NCBI GenBank assembly: GCA_001873165.1
Contig: MNYO01000031.1
Location: forward strand, 1-7,575
Length of the DNA stretch: 7,575 nt
From: Candidatus Gracilibacteria bacterium CG2_30_37_12
GTDB lineage: Bacteria; Patescibacteriota; Gracilibacteria; BD1-5; UBA2023
Direction: 5' to 3'
Position 1 is the stretch's first letter; each line of letters starts with the position of its first letter. The translations under genes were made by a program, and so were the position numbers. Under the pieces are notes generated by a model. It was not told where the DNA came from, searched no databases, and saw nothing but the letters and a program-made list of their open reading frames with translations. Positions 1 through 7,080 of the stretch are shown here, piece after piece.

Positions 1-211
1 TTTTCGGTTAAATAGAAAATTATGTGTGGTTAAAAATACAAGTTGTTCTCTTATCTAAGGCACCCAAGTATCAACTTTTATATTTCTCGCTAAATTTGGC
101 TTGTTTTTGACTAATTTACCCCCTTATCTGCCCTCTGGAAGCGGGGTGAAGTAGTCAAAACAGCCACACACTTTTTGCCATTATGCCGAGTATTCTCAAA
201 AAGAAAATTTA
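1..211. other. Intergenic region downstream of the adaptor gene
   Basis: No convincing coding region is seen on either strand, with UGA read as sense or as stop. The only strong structure is the hairpin at 105..160. A weak 6-bp inverted repeat AAGTTG/CAACTT (40-45 and 72-77) is also present. No canonical terminator for the minus-strand adaptor gene was found. Confidence 0.5.
105..160. repeat. Long imperfect hairpin (possible REP/MITE-like element)
   Basis: Outer arms TTTTGACTA (105-113) and TAGTCAAAA (152-160) are perfect 9-bp complements. Inner arms ACCCC (118-122) and GGGGT (143-147) pair in the same register. The 4-nt segments between them (attt and gaag) can also pair except at one position, giving a nearly continuous 18-bp stem with a 20-nt loop. 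It lies 50 nt past the adaptor gene's stop. Neither strand has a T-run after the stem, so it is not a typical intrinsic terminator. A small non-autonomous repeat or a 3'-end-stabilising structure are both possible. Confidence 0.5.
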
Positions 212-2134
212 TTACTCCAACACTTCCCCATCCAGTATATTTTCCTTCCCTTTGGTGATAACTTTCTGTCCACTCTGGAGTCCAGAAATAGCAGTCATAT
301 TTGCAAATGAAGCTTTGATAGAAATCAGTATATATTTCGCCTGTCCATTCTCTAGAAGATATACTCCCGTTTCTCCATATTTCGTGATAATTGCAGAACT
401 TGGAATAATTATATCCGTCTGTTTTGTTTTATTGTCATTCTTTTCGAGAAGTAATTCCACTCTATCTCCAATACGAAGTTCTGTTCCTATTGGTGCCAGT
501 TCGACATACTGTTTATTATGAGTAAGATCTGCTTCTTCTCGAATACTCGTCACTTTCGATTCAAATGAGACTTGGTCAGAAAGTCGAGATAATGTCACTT
601 TTTGTCCGATTACGAGCGGAGTTTGTGTGCTATTAAAATTTGCTTTGAGAATATAACCATCGGTGCTCGTCAGAGAAAGTATGGATTGAAGAGCAGAAAC
701 TGTTGCTCCAGGATCACTATTACGAGTAAGTACAATACCATCAAATGGAGCGGATATTGTTCCAGACTTAATCGTATTATTCGCGAGATTATAGTTCAGA
801 CGAGTTTCAGAAATCTTGGCATTCATCTCTTGGAGTTTAGAATCTCGTTCGGATTCCAAAACTTTTCGATTCTTTGATATATCTCAAAGTGCCACCTTTG
901 CAATCTCAAGAGCATCTTCTTTGAGACTGATATTGGCGGTGAGAATATCTCTGTTTTTCTTGACATCACTCGAAGAAATATCTTTCCCAGTTTTCGTGAG
1001 ATTGAGAGATTCTTCTGCGATATGTACTGCATCTTGGAGTTGCTGAACTTTGAGTGTATAATCAGAATCAAATGCACTGATCGCCGTCATACTCCCCTTG
1101 ATTCCATTTCCAAAATTATCAAGAATAGTGAGTTCTAGGTTAGAGAGAAAAGTACTCGTTTTGGTTTTAAGTGAAGCAAGATCAGTATCTGGAAAAGTCG
1201 AAGAAGTTATGGAATTCTCTAGAACTGTTGAGAGTGCATGGAGCATATCTCGGAGGTGTTCCATAGTAGTCAATGAGCGAGTCAATGCTTCAGTAAGAGT
1301 TTCTTTTGATATCTCAGTTTTCCCAACGATATTTGCATAATACCAGGCATACATCGTTTCATATTCTGTATTGAATGTACGAAATGCATTTTCTGCATCG
1401 GTTTTAGTCGTAGCATTCTTCGCCCCAAGATAGTTCTGATAAAGGTCTTTTTTGGCTCGATTCGCATCCGTGACGCCGAGTACTTCATCAGTAAAATCTC
1501 GAGCATTTCGTGCGATTATAAAGGCATTTGACAAACTATTCAGCGCATTCCTTTGGAGTGACATCCCTTGGGTTTCAAGGAGTTTTGTGGAATTGGTCAA
1601 ATTATTACGAGTATATTCTAGATTCTTTTCTGCTTGACTGATTTTCTCAACATCAGAAAGAGACGAACCCGAGAAAATAGCCGTCGAATTCACAAGAGTC
1701 AGTTTCGCAAGTTCCAAATCTTTTTCTGCAATCTGTATCCCAATCTGTGCTTTGGTGGTATCATTGGTCAGATTATCCAGACGTGAAGCATAGAGTGAAT
1801 CGATACTTTCAGAGATTCCTGAAAGATTGGAAAGTACCGAGGAAAGTCCCACAGAGGTAATGGAGCCTTCTTCATTTCCAAGAACTGCTAAGATGTCTCA
1901 TTTTTTAACCTTATCTCCTGGTTTTACGAGAATATCCGTCAGTCGTCCCGAAGTCTTGAAAGAAAGATCCGCAGTATTATTTCCTTCTACGGTGGCAATC
2001 ACACGATCCGTCCCAGAAATACTCCCCGTCGTGACGAGTGCTGTTTCATAGAATTTCTTTTCCTGTACTGGTTCCTGGTTGCAAGAAGTAAGGAGAATGA
2101 TAGAAATAAAAAGAATGGATAATAATGTTTTCAT
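212..2134 (-). CDS. RND efflux membrane-fusion/adaptor lipoprotein, read through two UGA (Gly) codons
   Basis: This is a 640-aa periplasmic-adaptor (HlyD/AcrA-type) subunit that would link an RND pump to the outer envelope. Residues 1-18 form a lipoprotein signal with lipobox L15-T16-S17-C18. Residues about 45-90 form the first lipoyl half-motif (VKPGDKVKK, then UGA, then DILAVLG), where UGA at codon 79 (1898..1900) falls on the conserved Gly of the family pattern. Residues about 95-455 are a very long, Ala/Leu/Lys/Glu-rich predicted helical hairpin. The second lipoyl half (SAPFDGIV, 461-468) and beta-barrel/membrane-proximal domains follow. A second UGA is codon 417 (884..886). The usual family length is roughly 350-450 aa, so the hairpin is about 200 residues longer than normal. 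The start is fixed by an in-frame TAA at 2147-2149; no Shine-Dalgarno is visible. The stop is TAA. Family assignment is firm; substrate and partner channel are unknown. Confidence 0.9.
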
Positions 2135-2141
2135 AAAAGTA

Positions 2142-2169
2142 TTGACTTAGTAAGTAATATGCGTATATA
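2142..2169 (+). promoter_or_regulatory. Promoter P1 for the 64-aa gene
   Basis: The -35 box TTGACT (2142-2147) and -10 box TATATA (2164-2169) are separated by 16 nt. The expected transcription start is near 2176, about 29 nt before the gene. The -35 lies 7 nt from the start codon of the divergent adaptor gene. The box and spacing match the promoters at 2974, 3436 and 7021. Confidence 0.6.
2145..2155. promoter_or_regulatory. Palindrome ACTTA-G-TAAGT overlapping the P1 -35
   Basis: Two perfect 5-bp arms flank a central G, with one further matched pair outside (T2143/A2157). It overlaps the -35 of P1 and sits 10-20 nt before the adaptor start codon, so a bound repressor could block both directions. 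The other TTGACT promoters here do not carry this palindrome. It could be an operator for the TetR protein encoded nearby, but this is inference. Confidence 0.35.
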
Positions 2170-2180
2170 GATTGTATCAA
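2154..2180 (-). promoter_or_regulatory. Possible promoter of the adaptor gene
   Basis: On the minus strand a TTGATA box (2175-2180) lies 15 nt from TATTAC (2154-2159). The predicted start point is near 2147, which would leave a leader of only about 13 nt. The boxes are imperfect; the adaptor gene needs a promoter in this short gap and this is the best candidate seen. Confidence 0.25.
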
Positions 2181-2186
2181 ATACAA
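2172..2186. promoter_or_regulatory. Candidate operator TTGTAT-caa-ATACAA
   Basis: Perfect 6-bp inverted arms are separated by 3 nt. The site covers the predicted start point of P1 and the possible -35 of the divergent adaptor promoter, a placement typical of repressor operators. The TetR-family regulator encoded at 2428..2967 is the obvious candidate binder, but no second copy of the motif was found at the TetR or RND promoters. Confidence 0.4.
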
Positions 2187-2204
2187 ACAAATGAGGAGAA
2201 AATC

Positions 2205-2399
2205 ATGGACACCATAATAGAAAGCACAAAGCTTTTTTTGTTTCTGTTAATGTTGGTATTGATTATCAATTTCGGAAAGTTTTCTTTCGAAACGACATGG
2301 AAGACTTACTGCAAAGAACGAAGTTTTCCATGTCCGCCACGGGATTTCTTTAAGTGGTTACCATATAATCTGAAAAAAGTGGTAAATTACTACAGGTAA
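2205..2399 (+). CDS. Small single-pass membrane protein (64 aa), unknown function
   Basis: The gene is not recognised. The start at 2205 is chosen because AGGAG (2194-2198) lies 6 nt upstream; a longer reading from 2172 would begin inside the promoter region. Residues about 10-22 are strongly hydrophobic (LFLFLLMLVLIIN) and form one probable membrane helix. The N-terminus is acidic and the C-terminal 40 residues carry many Lys and Arg, which by the positive-inside rule favours a cytoplasmic C-terminus. Two cysteines (C36, C43) flank a short aromatic/proline stretch (FPCPP). It has its own promoter and a strong terminator, so it is a monocistronic unit placed head-to-head with the pump adaptor and tail-to-tail with the TetR gene. 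A small pump-associated protein is possible from position only. Confidence 0.7.
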   Translation: MDTIIESTKLFLFLLMLVLIINFGKFSFETTWKTYCKERSFPCPPRDFFKWLPYNLKKVVNYYR

Positions 2400-2404
2400 A
2401 CTTT

Positions 2405-2429
2405 GTCCGGGTATATCCCGGACTTTTTT
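2405..2429 (+). terminator. Intrinsic terminator of the 64-aa gene
   Basis: GTCCGGG (2405-2411) pairs perfectly with CCCGGAC (2417-2423) around a TATAT loop and is followed by six T (2424-2429). It starts 6 nt after the stop codon. The T-run overlaps the TAA stop of the convergent TetR gene. In the reverse direction the T-run is poor, so it is mainly a plus-strand terminator. Confidence 0.9.
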
Positions 2430-2967
2430 ATTCCTCAAAGAATAACTTCTGAATCTCTCCAATCATCTCTTCTTTCCTTTCCCCTTCACAATTTTCGAGA
2501 CAGGCTTTTTTAGAGAGACTCTCGACAAGAGCAAAGAAAAGTCTCGTTCTCGCAGAATTCCACCCGAATCGATTCTGACATATCTCTATCTTTTTCTTTC
2601 CGAGTTCTCTATATTTCTCCTCGATAGTATTTTTGATATCATCTATTTGGCAGTACCCTTTCTGGGAAGCTATCGCGAAGAGGTTCTCAGATTGTAAAGG
2701 AAACAAAATCAATTGAGTGATCATTTCAGAGGTATTTCCCATTTGTAAAGTATTTTCTAGAAACACCTTATATACCTCAAATGAATGTTCCAATACTGCT
2801 AGAAACATCGCTTCCTTGGAAGCAAAATGATAATAGAGTGATGGTTTTTTCATACCAAGTTTCTCAGCAATCATATCCATTGAGAGATCTGAGAAACTAT
2901 TTTCCCAGAAAAGGATTTCAATCGTTCGAAGAAGTTCTTGTTTTACTTCATTTCGCTTCTTTTTCAT
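2428..2967 (-). CDS. TetR/AcrR-family transcriptional regulator
   Basis: This 179-aa protein has the usual TetR-family size. The N-terminal domain (about residues 8-55) contains the characteristic helix-turn-helix, with IAEKLGMKKPSLYYHFASKE at about residues 33-52 closely matching the family pattern (YxHFxxKE ends the recognition helix). The remaining 120 residues are helical and would form the dimerisation and ligand pocket; four cysteines (C106, C130, C156, C160) lie there. It contains no UGA codon. An in-frame TAA at 2995-2997 limits the start, and no Shine-Dalgarno is visible. It lies between the adaptor and RND genes, so it is the likely local repressor of the pump, as AcrR is for AcrAB. 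Its ligand is unknown. Confidence 0.9.
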   Translation of the reverse strand: MKKKRNEVKQELLRTIEILFWENSFSDLSMDMIAEKLGMKKPSLYYHFASKEAMFLAVLEHSFEVYKVFLENTLQMGNTSEMITQLILFPLQSENLFAIASQKGYCQIDDIKNTIEEKYRELGKKKIEICQNRFGWNSARTRLFFALVESLSKKACLENCEGERKEEMIGEIQKLFFEE

Positions 2968-2973
2968 AAAGTT

Positions 2974-3001
2974 TTGACTTATTATATAAATTGATTATAC
3001 A
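2974..3001 (+). promoter_or_regulatory. Promoter P2 for the 108-aa gene
   Basis: TTGACT (2974-2979) and TATACA (2996-3001) are separated by 16 nt. The -35 lies 6 nt from the start codon of the divergent TetR gene. The predicted start point near 3008 gives a leader of about 28 nt. The 17 nt from 2964 to 2980 recur exactly at 3426-3442 (promoter P3). Confidence 0.55.
2994..2999 (-). promoter_or_regulatory. Possible -10 box of the TetR gene
   Basis: A perfect TATAAT reads on the minus strand, 27 nt before the TetR start codon. A second TATAAT at 2981-2986 is closer. No good -35 is seen; TTACTG (3018-3023) at 18 nt is weak. Either box would give a leader of about 7-20 nt, consistent with the missing Shine-Dalgarno. 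Confidence 0.3.
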
Positions 3002-3035
3002 TCTTTTATTAAAAATTCAGTAACTATTTCGAAGT

Positions 3036-3362
3036 ATGAACTTCCCATGACATCTTCATACACAACTTTATAAAAGTGATTCACATATTTCTCCTTTGTG
3101 TCAGGCAGTATATGATGCAATTCATCATAGTTTCAATGCTATCTTTGAAAGCCCAGAGGGAATTCAAAAATTAAAGGAGTTGGTGGAAGCTGGTAATTCA
3201 ATAATTACCAGAAAACAAGTACTCCGTCTCTATGAAGAACATGCTACACGAATTGGTGTCTCGGCATGTCCGCATAATTTCCAAACACTCATGCATCATA
3301 TTGATAAAAAGATAATTGATGATGCTGAAAAAAATTTACCGCTCGTAGTAGTGTCTGAATAA
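3036..3362 (+). CDS. Hypothetical 108-aa protein with UGA at codon 5
   Basis: The gene is not recognised. With UGA as glycine the frame opens at ATG 3036 (MNFP-G-HLHT), with TGA at 3048..3050. Under the standard code only a shorter form from TTG 3096 (88 aa) could be made. An in-frame TAA at 3021-3023 makes 3036 the first ATG. There is no strong Shine-Dalgarno, only GAAG just before the start. The protein is soluble and mostly helical in appearance, His-rich (for example IHHSF and MHHID), with two cysteines (C22, C78) and no membrane segment. The central part (about residues 40-70) is charged and amphipathic. It has its own promoter and terminator and is head-to-head with the TetR gene. Coding status is supported by this framing rather than by homology. 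Confidence 0.6.
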
Positions 3363-3378
3363 TTTCATTAATATTTTT

Positions 3379-3424
3379 GCCTTAATATTTTCAGATGTTT
3401 GAGAATATTAAGGCTATATTTTTT
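3379..3424 (+). terminator. Intrinsic terminator of the 108-aa gene
   Basis: The stem GCCTTAATATTTTC (3379-3392) pairs with GAGAATATTAAGGC (3401-3414), 14 bp with one wobble, around a short loop. TATATTTTTT follows, with six T at 3419-3424. It begins 16 nt after the stop codon. Promoter P3 starts only 11 nt beyond its T-run. Confidence 0.85.
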
Positions 3425-3435
3425 ATCATAAAGTT

Positions 3436-3463
3436 TTGACTTGCCAAATAAAATGAATATAAG
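3436..3463 (+). promoter_or_regulatory. Promoter P3 upstream of the 34-aa gene
   Basis: TTGACT (3436-3441), a 16-nt spacer and TATAAG (3458-3463) match the other promoters of the window. Here the CAT 6 nt upstream does not begin a real minus-strand gene. The predicted start point (about 3470) coincides with the 5' foot of the hairpin at 3469..3508. Confidence 0.6.
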
Positions 3464-3468
3464 TTTAG

Positions 3469-3508
3469 CCCTGATTTTTCTCAAATCTAGGAAATCGGGG
3501 ATTTTTTT
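3469..3508 (+). terminator. Terminator-like hairpin at the 5' end of the P3 transcript (possible attenuator or mini-RNA)
   Basis: CCCTGATTTTT (3469-3479) pairs with GGAAATCGGGG (3490-3500), 11 pairs including three G-U, around a 10-nt loop, and is followed by seven T (3502-3508). It has the full form of an intrinsic terminator yet lies at the predicted +1 of P3 and ahead of the 34-aa gene's ribosome site. It could be a second terminator for the upstream gene, an attenuator, or the whole body of an RNA of about 40 nt. Confidence 0.65.
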
Positions 3509-3532
3509 AAACAAAAACAGAAAGAAGGACAT

Positions 3533-3637
3533 ATGAAAAGCAAGGTTTTAAATTTCGTAAGACATACTATCGTTGCAACTGCGATAACGATAGCTGCTTC
3601 ACCCATAGTGGTTAGTATTCAAGCTTTGAACAATTAA
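3533..3637 (+). CDS. Very small hydrophobic membrane or secreted peptide (34 aa)
   Basis: The gene is not recognised. GAAGGA (3524-3529) precedes ATG 3533 with a short 3-nt gap. Translation starts MKSKVLNFVRHTIV and ends in TAA at 3635-3637. Four basic residues (K2, K4, R10, H11) precede a hydrophobic stretch at residues 13-29 rich in Ala, Ile and Val. This could be one membrane helix, or a signal peptide with a possible SIQA/LNN cleavage site that would leave almost nothing mature. It lies between promoter P3 with its 5' hairpin and a strong terminator, which supports it as a real unit. It is tail-to-tail with the RND gene. A pump-associated micro-protein or a leader peptide are both open. 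Confidence 0.5.
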   Translation: MKSKVLNFVRHTIVATAITIAASPIVVSIQALNN

Positions 3638-3649
3638 CCACTGAACTGT

Positions 3650-3686
3650 CCCGGAAAAAGGTATCTTACCTTCTCCGGGCATTTTT
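3650..3686 (+). terminator. Intrinsic terminator of the 34-aa gene
   Basis: CCCGGA (3650-3655) pairs with TCCGGG (3674-3679). Above a small internal loop AAGGTA (3658-3663) pairs with TACCTT (3667-3672). Five T follow (3682-3686). It ends 5 nt before the stop codon of the convergent RND gene and may act weakly in both directions. Confidence 0.85.
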
Positions 3687-3690
3687 ATAT

Positions 3691-6600
3691 TTATTTTTCC
3701 AATTCTCTTTCATGCTCGAGAATATGTTTCAACTGAATTTCCTGAACATCGTGTCCATGATATTTTCAGAGATACGTATAGTAAAATATCGGGATAAAGA
3801 AGAGGGTCAAAATCGCAGAAGCAGAGAGTCACCAGATAATGGACCAAGCAAGTCCTGACCAGACGGGATCACCGGTGATTATGAACGAGCCAGCAACCGC
3901 TGCAACCGAAGTTAACATAACAGGGATAAATCGTTTCTTTGCTCCTTCTATAACCGCAAAATCAAGACTTTTTCCATCGGTGATGAGTTGGTTAATATAA
4001 TCCAGGAGGATAATCGCATTTCCGACGACGATTCCACCGAGAGCTATGGCTCCAATCATAGCCGTTGCAGTAAAGTAGGTAACATTTATAAGGTACAGGA
4101 TCGAGAATCCTGGAAATATTCCGAAGAAGGAGAGGAGGAATGTGGTCATAACGATTCCTCCAATCATAAAACTCCGAAATTGTGCAACGATCAGGAAGTA
4201 GATTCCGAGAAGAGAAAATATCATGGCAAGTCCGAGATCACGGAAAGTATCCATAGTAAGCTCCCATTCCCCACCCCATTCCAGTCTATATTTTTTCCCA
4301 TCTTTTGTACCCACAAAATCTATCCCGTACGGTCAAGAACCAACTTTTTTATACCCAAGCGCTTCAAATTTTTTCTCTCCGAAAAGTGTATAAAGATGCA
4401 ATACGGGATATACCACAGAATTATTTCCAAGTTCTGCATAGATATGGACCGTTTCTGCTCGATTATCCGTATATATTTCACGACCACTTGTCTCGAAACC
4501 CACCTGAGCGATATCATCCAGACGAATTCTCTGTCCTTTTAGATTGGTAAATACGAGAGCTTTGAGAGTTTCTAAATCTTGTCGTTCTCCTCTTGGAAAA
4601 CCGATAATCATATTTCCTTCCTCGTTATTCACTCTATTTTCATGAATGACTGAAACTAAATGTGGGTTGAGAAATCCTGCGATTGTTTCCGAAATTCTTG
4701 TCGCAGAAAGTCCTGTTTCCAAAATACGTTCCGAGTCAAGTTTCACGCGTATCTGTTGATAAGTACTTGAATTGGAATCCGTTATATCGACAATCTGCTC
4801 TTCAGAAGCGATGCTTTTTACTACCGACTTCAAAGCGTCGGCAAAACGAGTGAGTTCTCCCGAAGTCAGATCCTCTTGTCATTTTGCCTTTATATGAAAG
4901 GTTGCCACCGTCGGAGGACCTGGTGGATCTTCCAGAAGACGAATTTTCAAATCAGGATATTTTGCTAATAAATATTCACGAAGAAGTGGACGAATCGCTA
5001 TCACATATGCTTCCGATTTCATCTCACGATTCTTACTTTCTTGGAGATTAATTCGCATACTGATCTGACTTTCCTGAGTTCGATTCGTTCCACCACGAAA
5101 AAGATTGGCGAAATCTCCGAGGAAACGATCTCATGAAGAAGTGCTGATATTTTCTGCAAGACACAATTCTTTTGGTGTTTTCTCTATCTTACAAAGAAGA
5201 AAATTACTTGCATCCTCTCCTATTTTTTGTACTTGTTCGGCAGTACTATTTCGTTCAGCATCCACCCAGAGATAGACTTGATTCTTATCGGCTTTTGGGA
5301 GCATTCGAGCTTTGAATACATCGAGCAAAATCGGAGCAGTCAAAATCGCAAAAAGTGCGAGCCAAAATCCGAGTTTCAACATTCGACGTTTTTTCACAGT
5401 TTTGTCATTCGGGGAAATATATTTCCCGAGAAGTCGTCCGTACCAAGCAAGGAATTTCCCTTCTTTGTGCTCATGACTCCCGCTTTTCTTGTCATTATGA
5501 AGAGTGATAGCGAGAAATGGATTCAAACTAAACGCCACGAAAAGTGAAGCAATGAGCGCGATAGAAGCAAAAACTGGAATCGGTTTCATATAATCCCCCA
5601 TCATCCCCGTTACCGCAAACATCGCCACAAAGGACATTACACGGGTAATGGTCGAAAAGACAATACTCACTCCCACCTCCCGAACAGAATCCAGAATCGC
5701 CTCAATTTTCGTTCGCCCTGTTCGTGCCATCATTGCGAGATGGCGAGAATTATTTTCCACCATAACAATAGAGTCATCGACCAATATCCCGAGCGAAAGA
5801 ATGAGTGCAAAAAGAGTGATACGATTAATGTCGAGACCGAGAATAAGTGCTACGATAAATACGATTCCGAGAACCATCGGGATACAAAAAGCCGCATTGA
5901 TTGCATCGGTAAGTCCGAGAAATATCACGAGGATAACAAAAACGATAGCGATACTCACAAAAAGATGGAGCATAAGTTCATTAGTCGCCTCACGAGCGGT
6001 TTCTCCTTCATTTTGAATCGTATGAATAGTGATATTTTTTGGGAGCGTTTTTTTAATTTCCTCCATTTTCTGGAGGATTGCGTCCACTACCACTACGGAA
6101 TTCGTACCTTTCAGTTTCGCAATTCCGATAAATACGGTGTTTTCACTACCACCCTCATCTGATAGGGGTTTCTCTGCAAAAGAATAATGAGAAGTAATAT
6201 CCATCGGACCGACACGAATATTTGCGATATCTCGGAGATATATCTTGGAGCTAGAAGTATTTACTATCGGCAAATTTTGAACCGCCTCAATAGTACTCAA
6301 TTCCGTATTGAGTGATACGGATATTTTCCCATCAGGACTATATACATCCCCAACCGTCCCGTGTACAAAACTCGTGGAAATTTGTTGTATAACCTGCCCC
6401 ATATCGAGACCTGCTGCCTCGATTTTTTTGCGATCAAGTTCTATGGAGATATCATTCCTATATCCACCCAGTATATCCATAACTGTCGTTCCGGGAACTT
6501 GCTTGAGTTCTTCACGGATTGTCGTTGCGATATTGCGGAGATATTTCCCCGTACGCATCGTGTCCAAATCTGTTCCCGAGTAGGTCAAAGCAAAGGAAAC

Positions 6601-7020
6601 TTGTGGCAAATCTTCTGGATCAATAGATTTAATCTTCACATCGACTATTCCCAACGGACGCAAATCATAGTTCGAATACATCTTGTCATAGAGTCGTGTC
6701 TTCGCAACTTCCTGATTTACTCCCACTTTAAAAGCCACCATAACAGAAGCAAAACCATCCATGCTGTACGAATATATTTTATCCACTCCTTGAAGTTCTT
6801 TAATTTTATTCTCGATAGACTTCGCGACAAACTGACTCGCTTCGGCACTCGTATACCCAGGAGTCGGAACTTCCACATTGAAAGCGGGAGCCACAATTGA
6901 TGGATTGTACTGCTTCGGGAGAAGGATGTATGCAAGTCCTCAGAAAAGAGCGATGATGACGATTAGAGTAATTGTAATCTTGCGATTCTCGAGGAAAAAC
7001 CTGGTGAAATTTGAAAGCAT
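3691..7020 (-). CDS. RND-family efflux pump inner-membrane subunit, read through six UGA (Gly) codons
   Basis: This is a 1109-aa proton-driven efflux transporter of the AcrB/HAE type. The layout is complete: TM1 about 15-34, first periplasmic loop 35-345, TM2-TM6 350-505, TM7 553-569, second loop 570-925, TM8-TM12 929-1084. TM4 carries the proton-relay pair D415-D416 in LVDDSIVMVEN, equivalent to AcrB D407/D408. In TM10 the motif is VVGNAIILLDY, so the AcrB Lys940 position is G1000. In-frame UGA occurs at codons 27, 630, 714, 896, 1064 and 1085 (6940, 5131, 4879, 4333, 3829 and 3766 as lowest coordinates). All share one frame, and homology continues across each. The start ATG follows an in-frame TAA at 7036-7038 closely; no Shine-Dalgarno is seen. 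The stop is TAA. With the adaptor lipoprotein it would form the pump; no outer-membrane channel is encoded here. Substrate unknown. Confidence 0.93.
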
Positions 7021-7048
7021 TTGACTTGCATGGGTTTATGAATATAAA
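7021..7048 (+). promoter_or_regulatory. Promoter P4 for the 77-aa gene
   Basis: TTGACT (7021-7026) and TATAAA (7043-7048) are separated by 16 nt. The -35 directly abuts the RND start codon (CAT 7018-7020). The predicted start near 7055 gives a leader of about 26 nt. This is the best match to consensus among the set. Confidence 0.65.
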
Positions 7049-7060
7049 TACAGAGTTCAA
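7034..7060 (-). promoter_or_regulatory. Possible proximal promoter of the RND gene
   Basis: On the minus strand TTGAAC (7055-7060) lies 15 nt from ATAAAC (7034-7039), which would start RNA almost at the RND start codon. The -10 is poor. It overlaps P4 face to face. The alternative is transcription from the distal site near 7401. Confidence 0.2.
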
Positions 7061-7080
7061 TTTCTTACATGGAGAACAAA

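Noticed and set aside
183..521. Plus-strand open frame of 112 codons at the left side
   Set aside because: Antisense to the C-terminal part of the adaptor gene; no ribosome site.
212..2134. Three separate adaptor fragments at 212..859, 884..1852 and 1898..2134
   Set aside because: They share one frame and are separated only by single TGA codons; together they make one adaptor with both lipoyl halves.
2172..2204. Upstream start at 2172 for the 64-aa gene
   Set aside because: It would begin at a non-ATG codon at or before the predicted transcription start and inside the palindrome, with no ribosome site; ATG 2205 has AGGAG at good spacing.
3385..3429. Minus-strand mini-gene starting at the CAT beside P3
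   Set aside because: It would encode about 15 residues and lies inside the terminator of the 108-aa gene; the CAT is more likely part of the duplicated promoter segment.
3988..4542. Plus-strand open frame of 184 codons
   Set aside because: It lies wholly antisense to the RND gene, has low-complexity polar composition, and no ribosome site or promoter.
6361..6900. Plus-strand open frame of 179 codons
   Set aside because: Antisense shadow of the conserved first periplasmic loop of the RND pump; no supporting signals.
3691..7020. Reading the pump as a decayed pseudogene or several short genes
   Set aside because: All interruptions are TGA, all are in one frame, no TAA, TAG or indel occurs, and homology to RND pumps is continuous through each. 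UGA as glycine explains it better.
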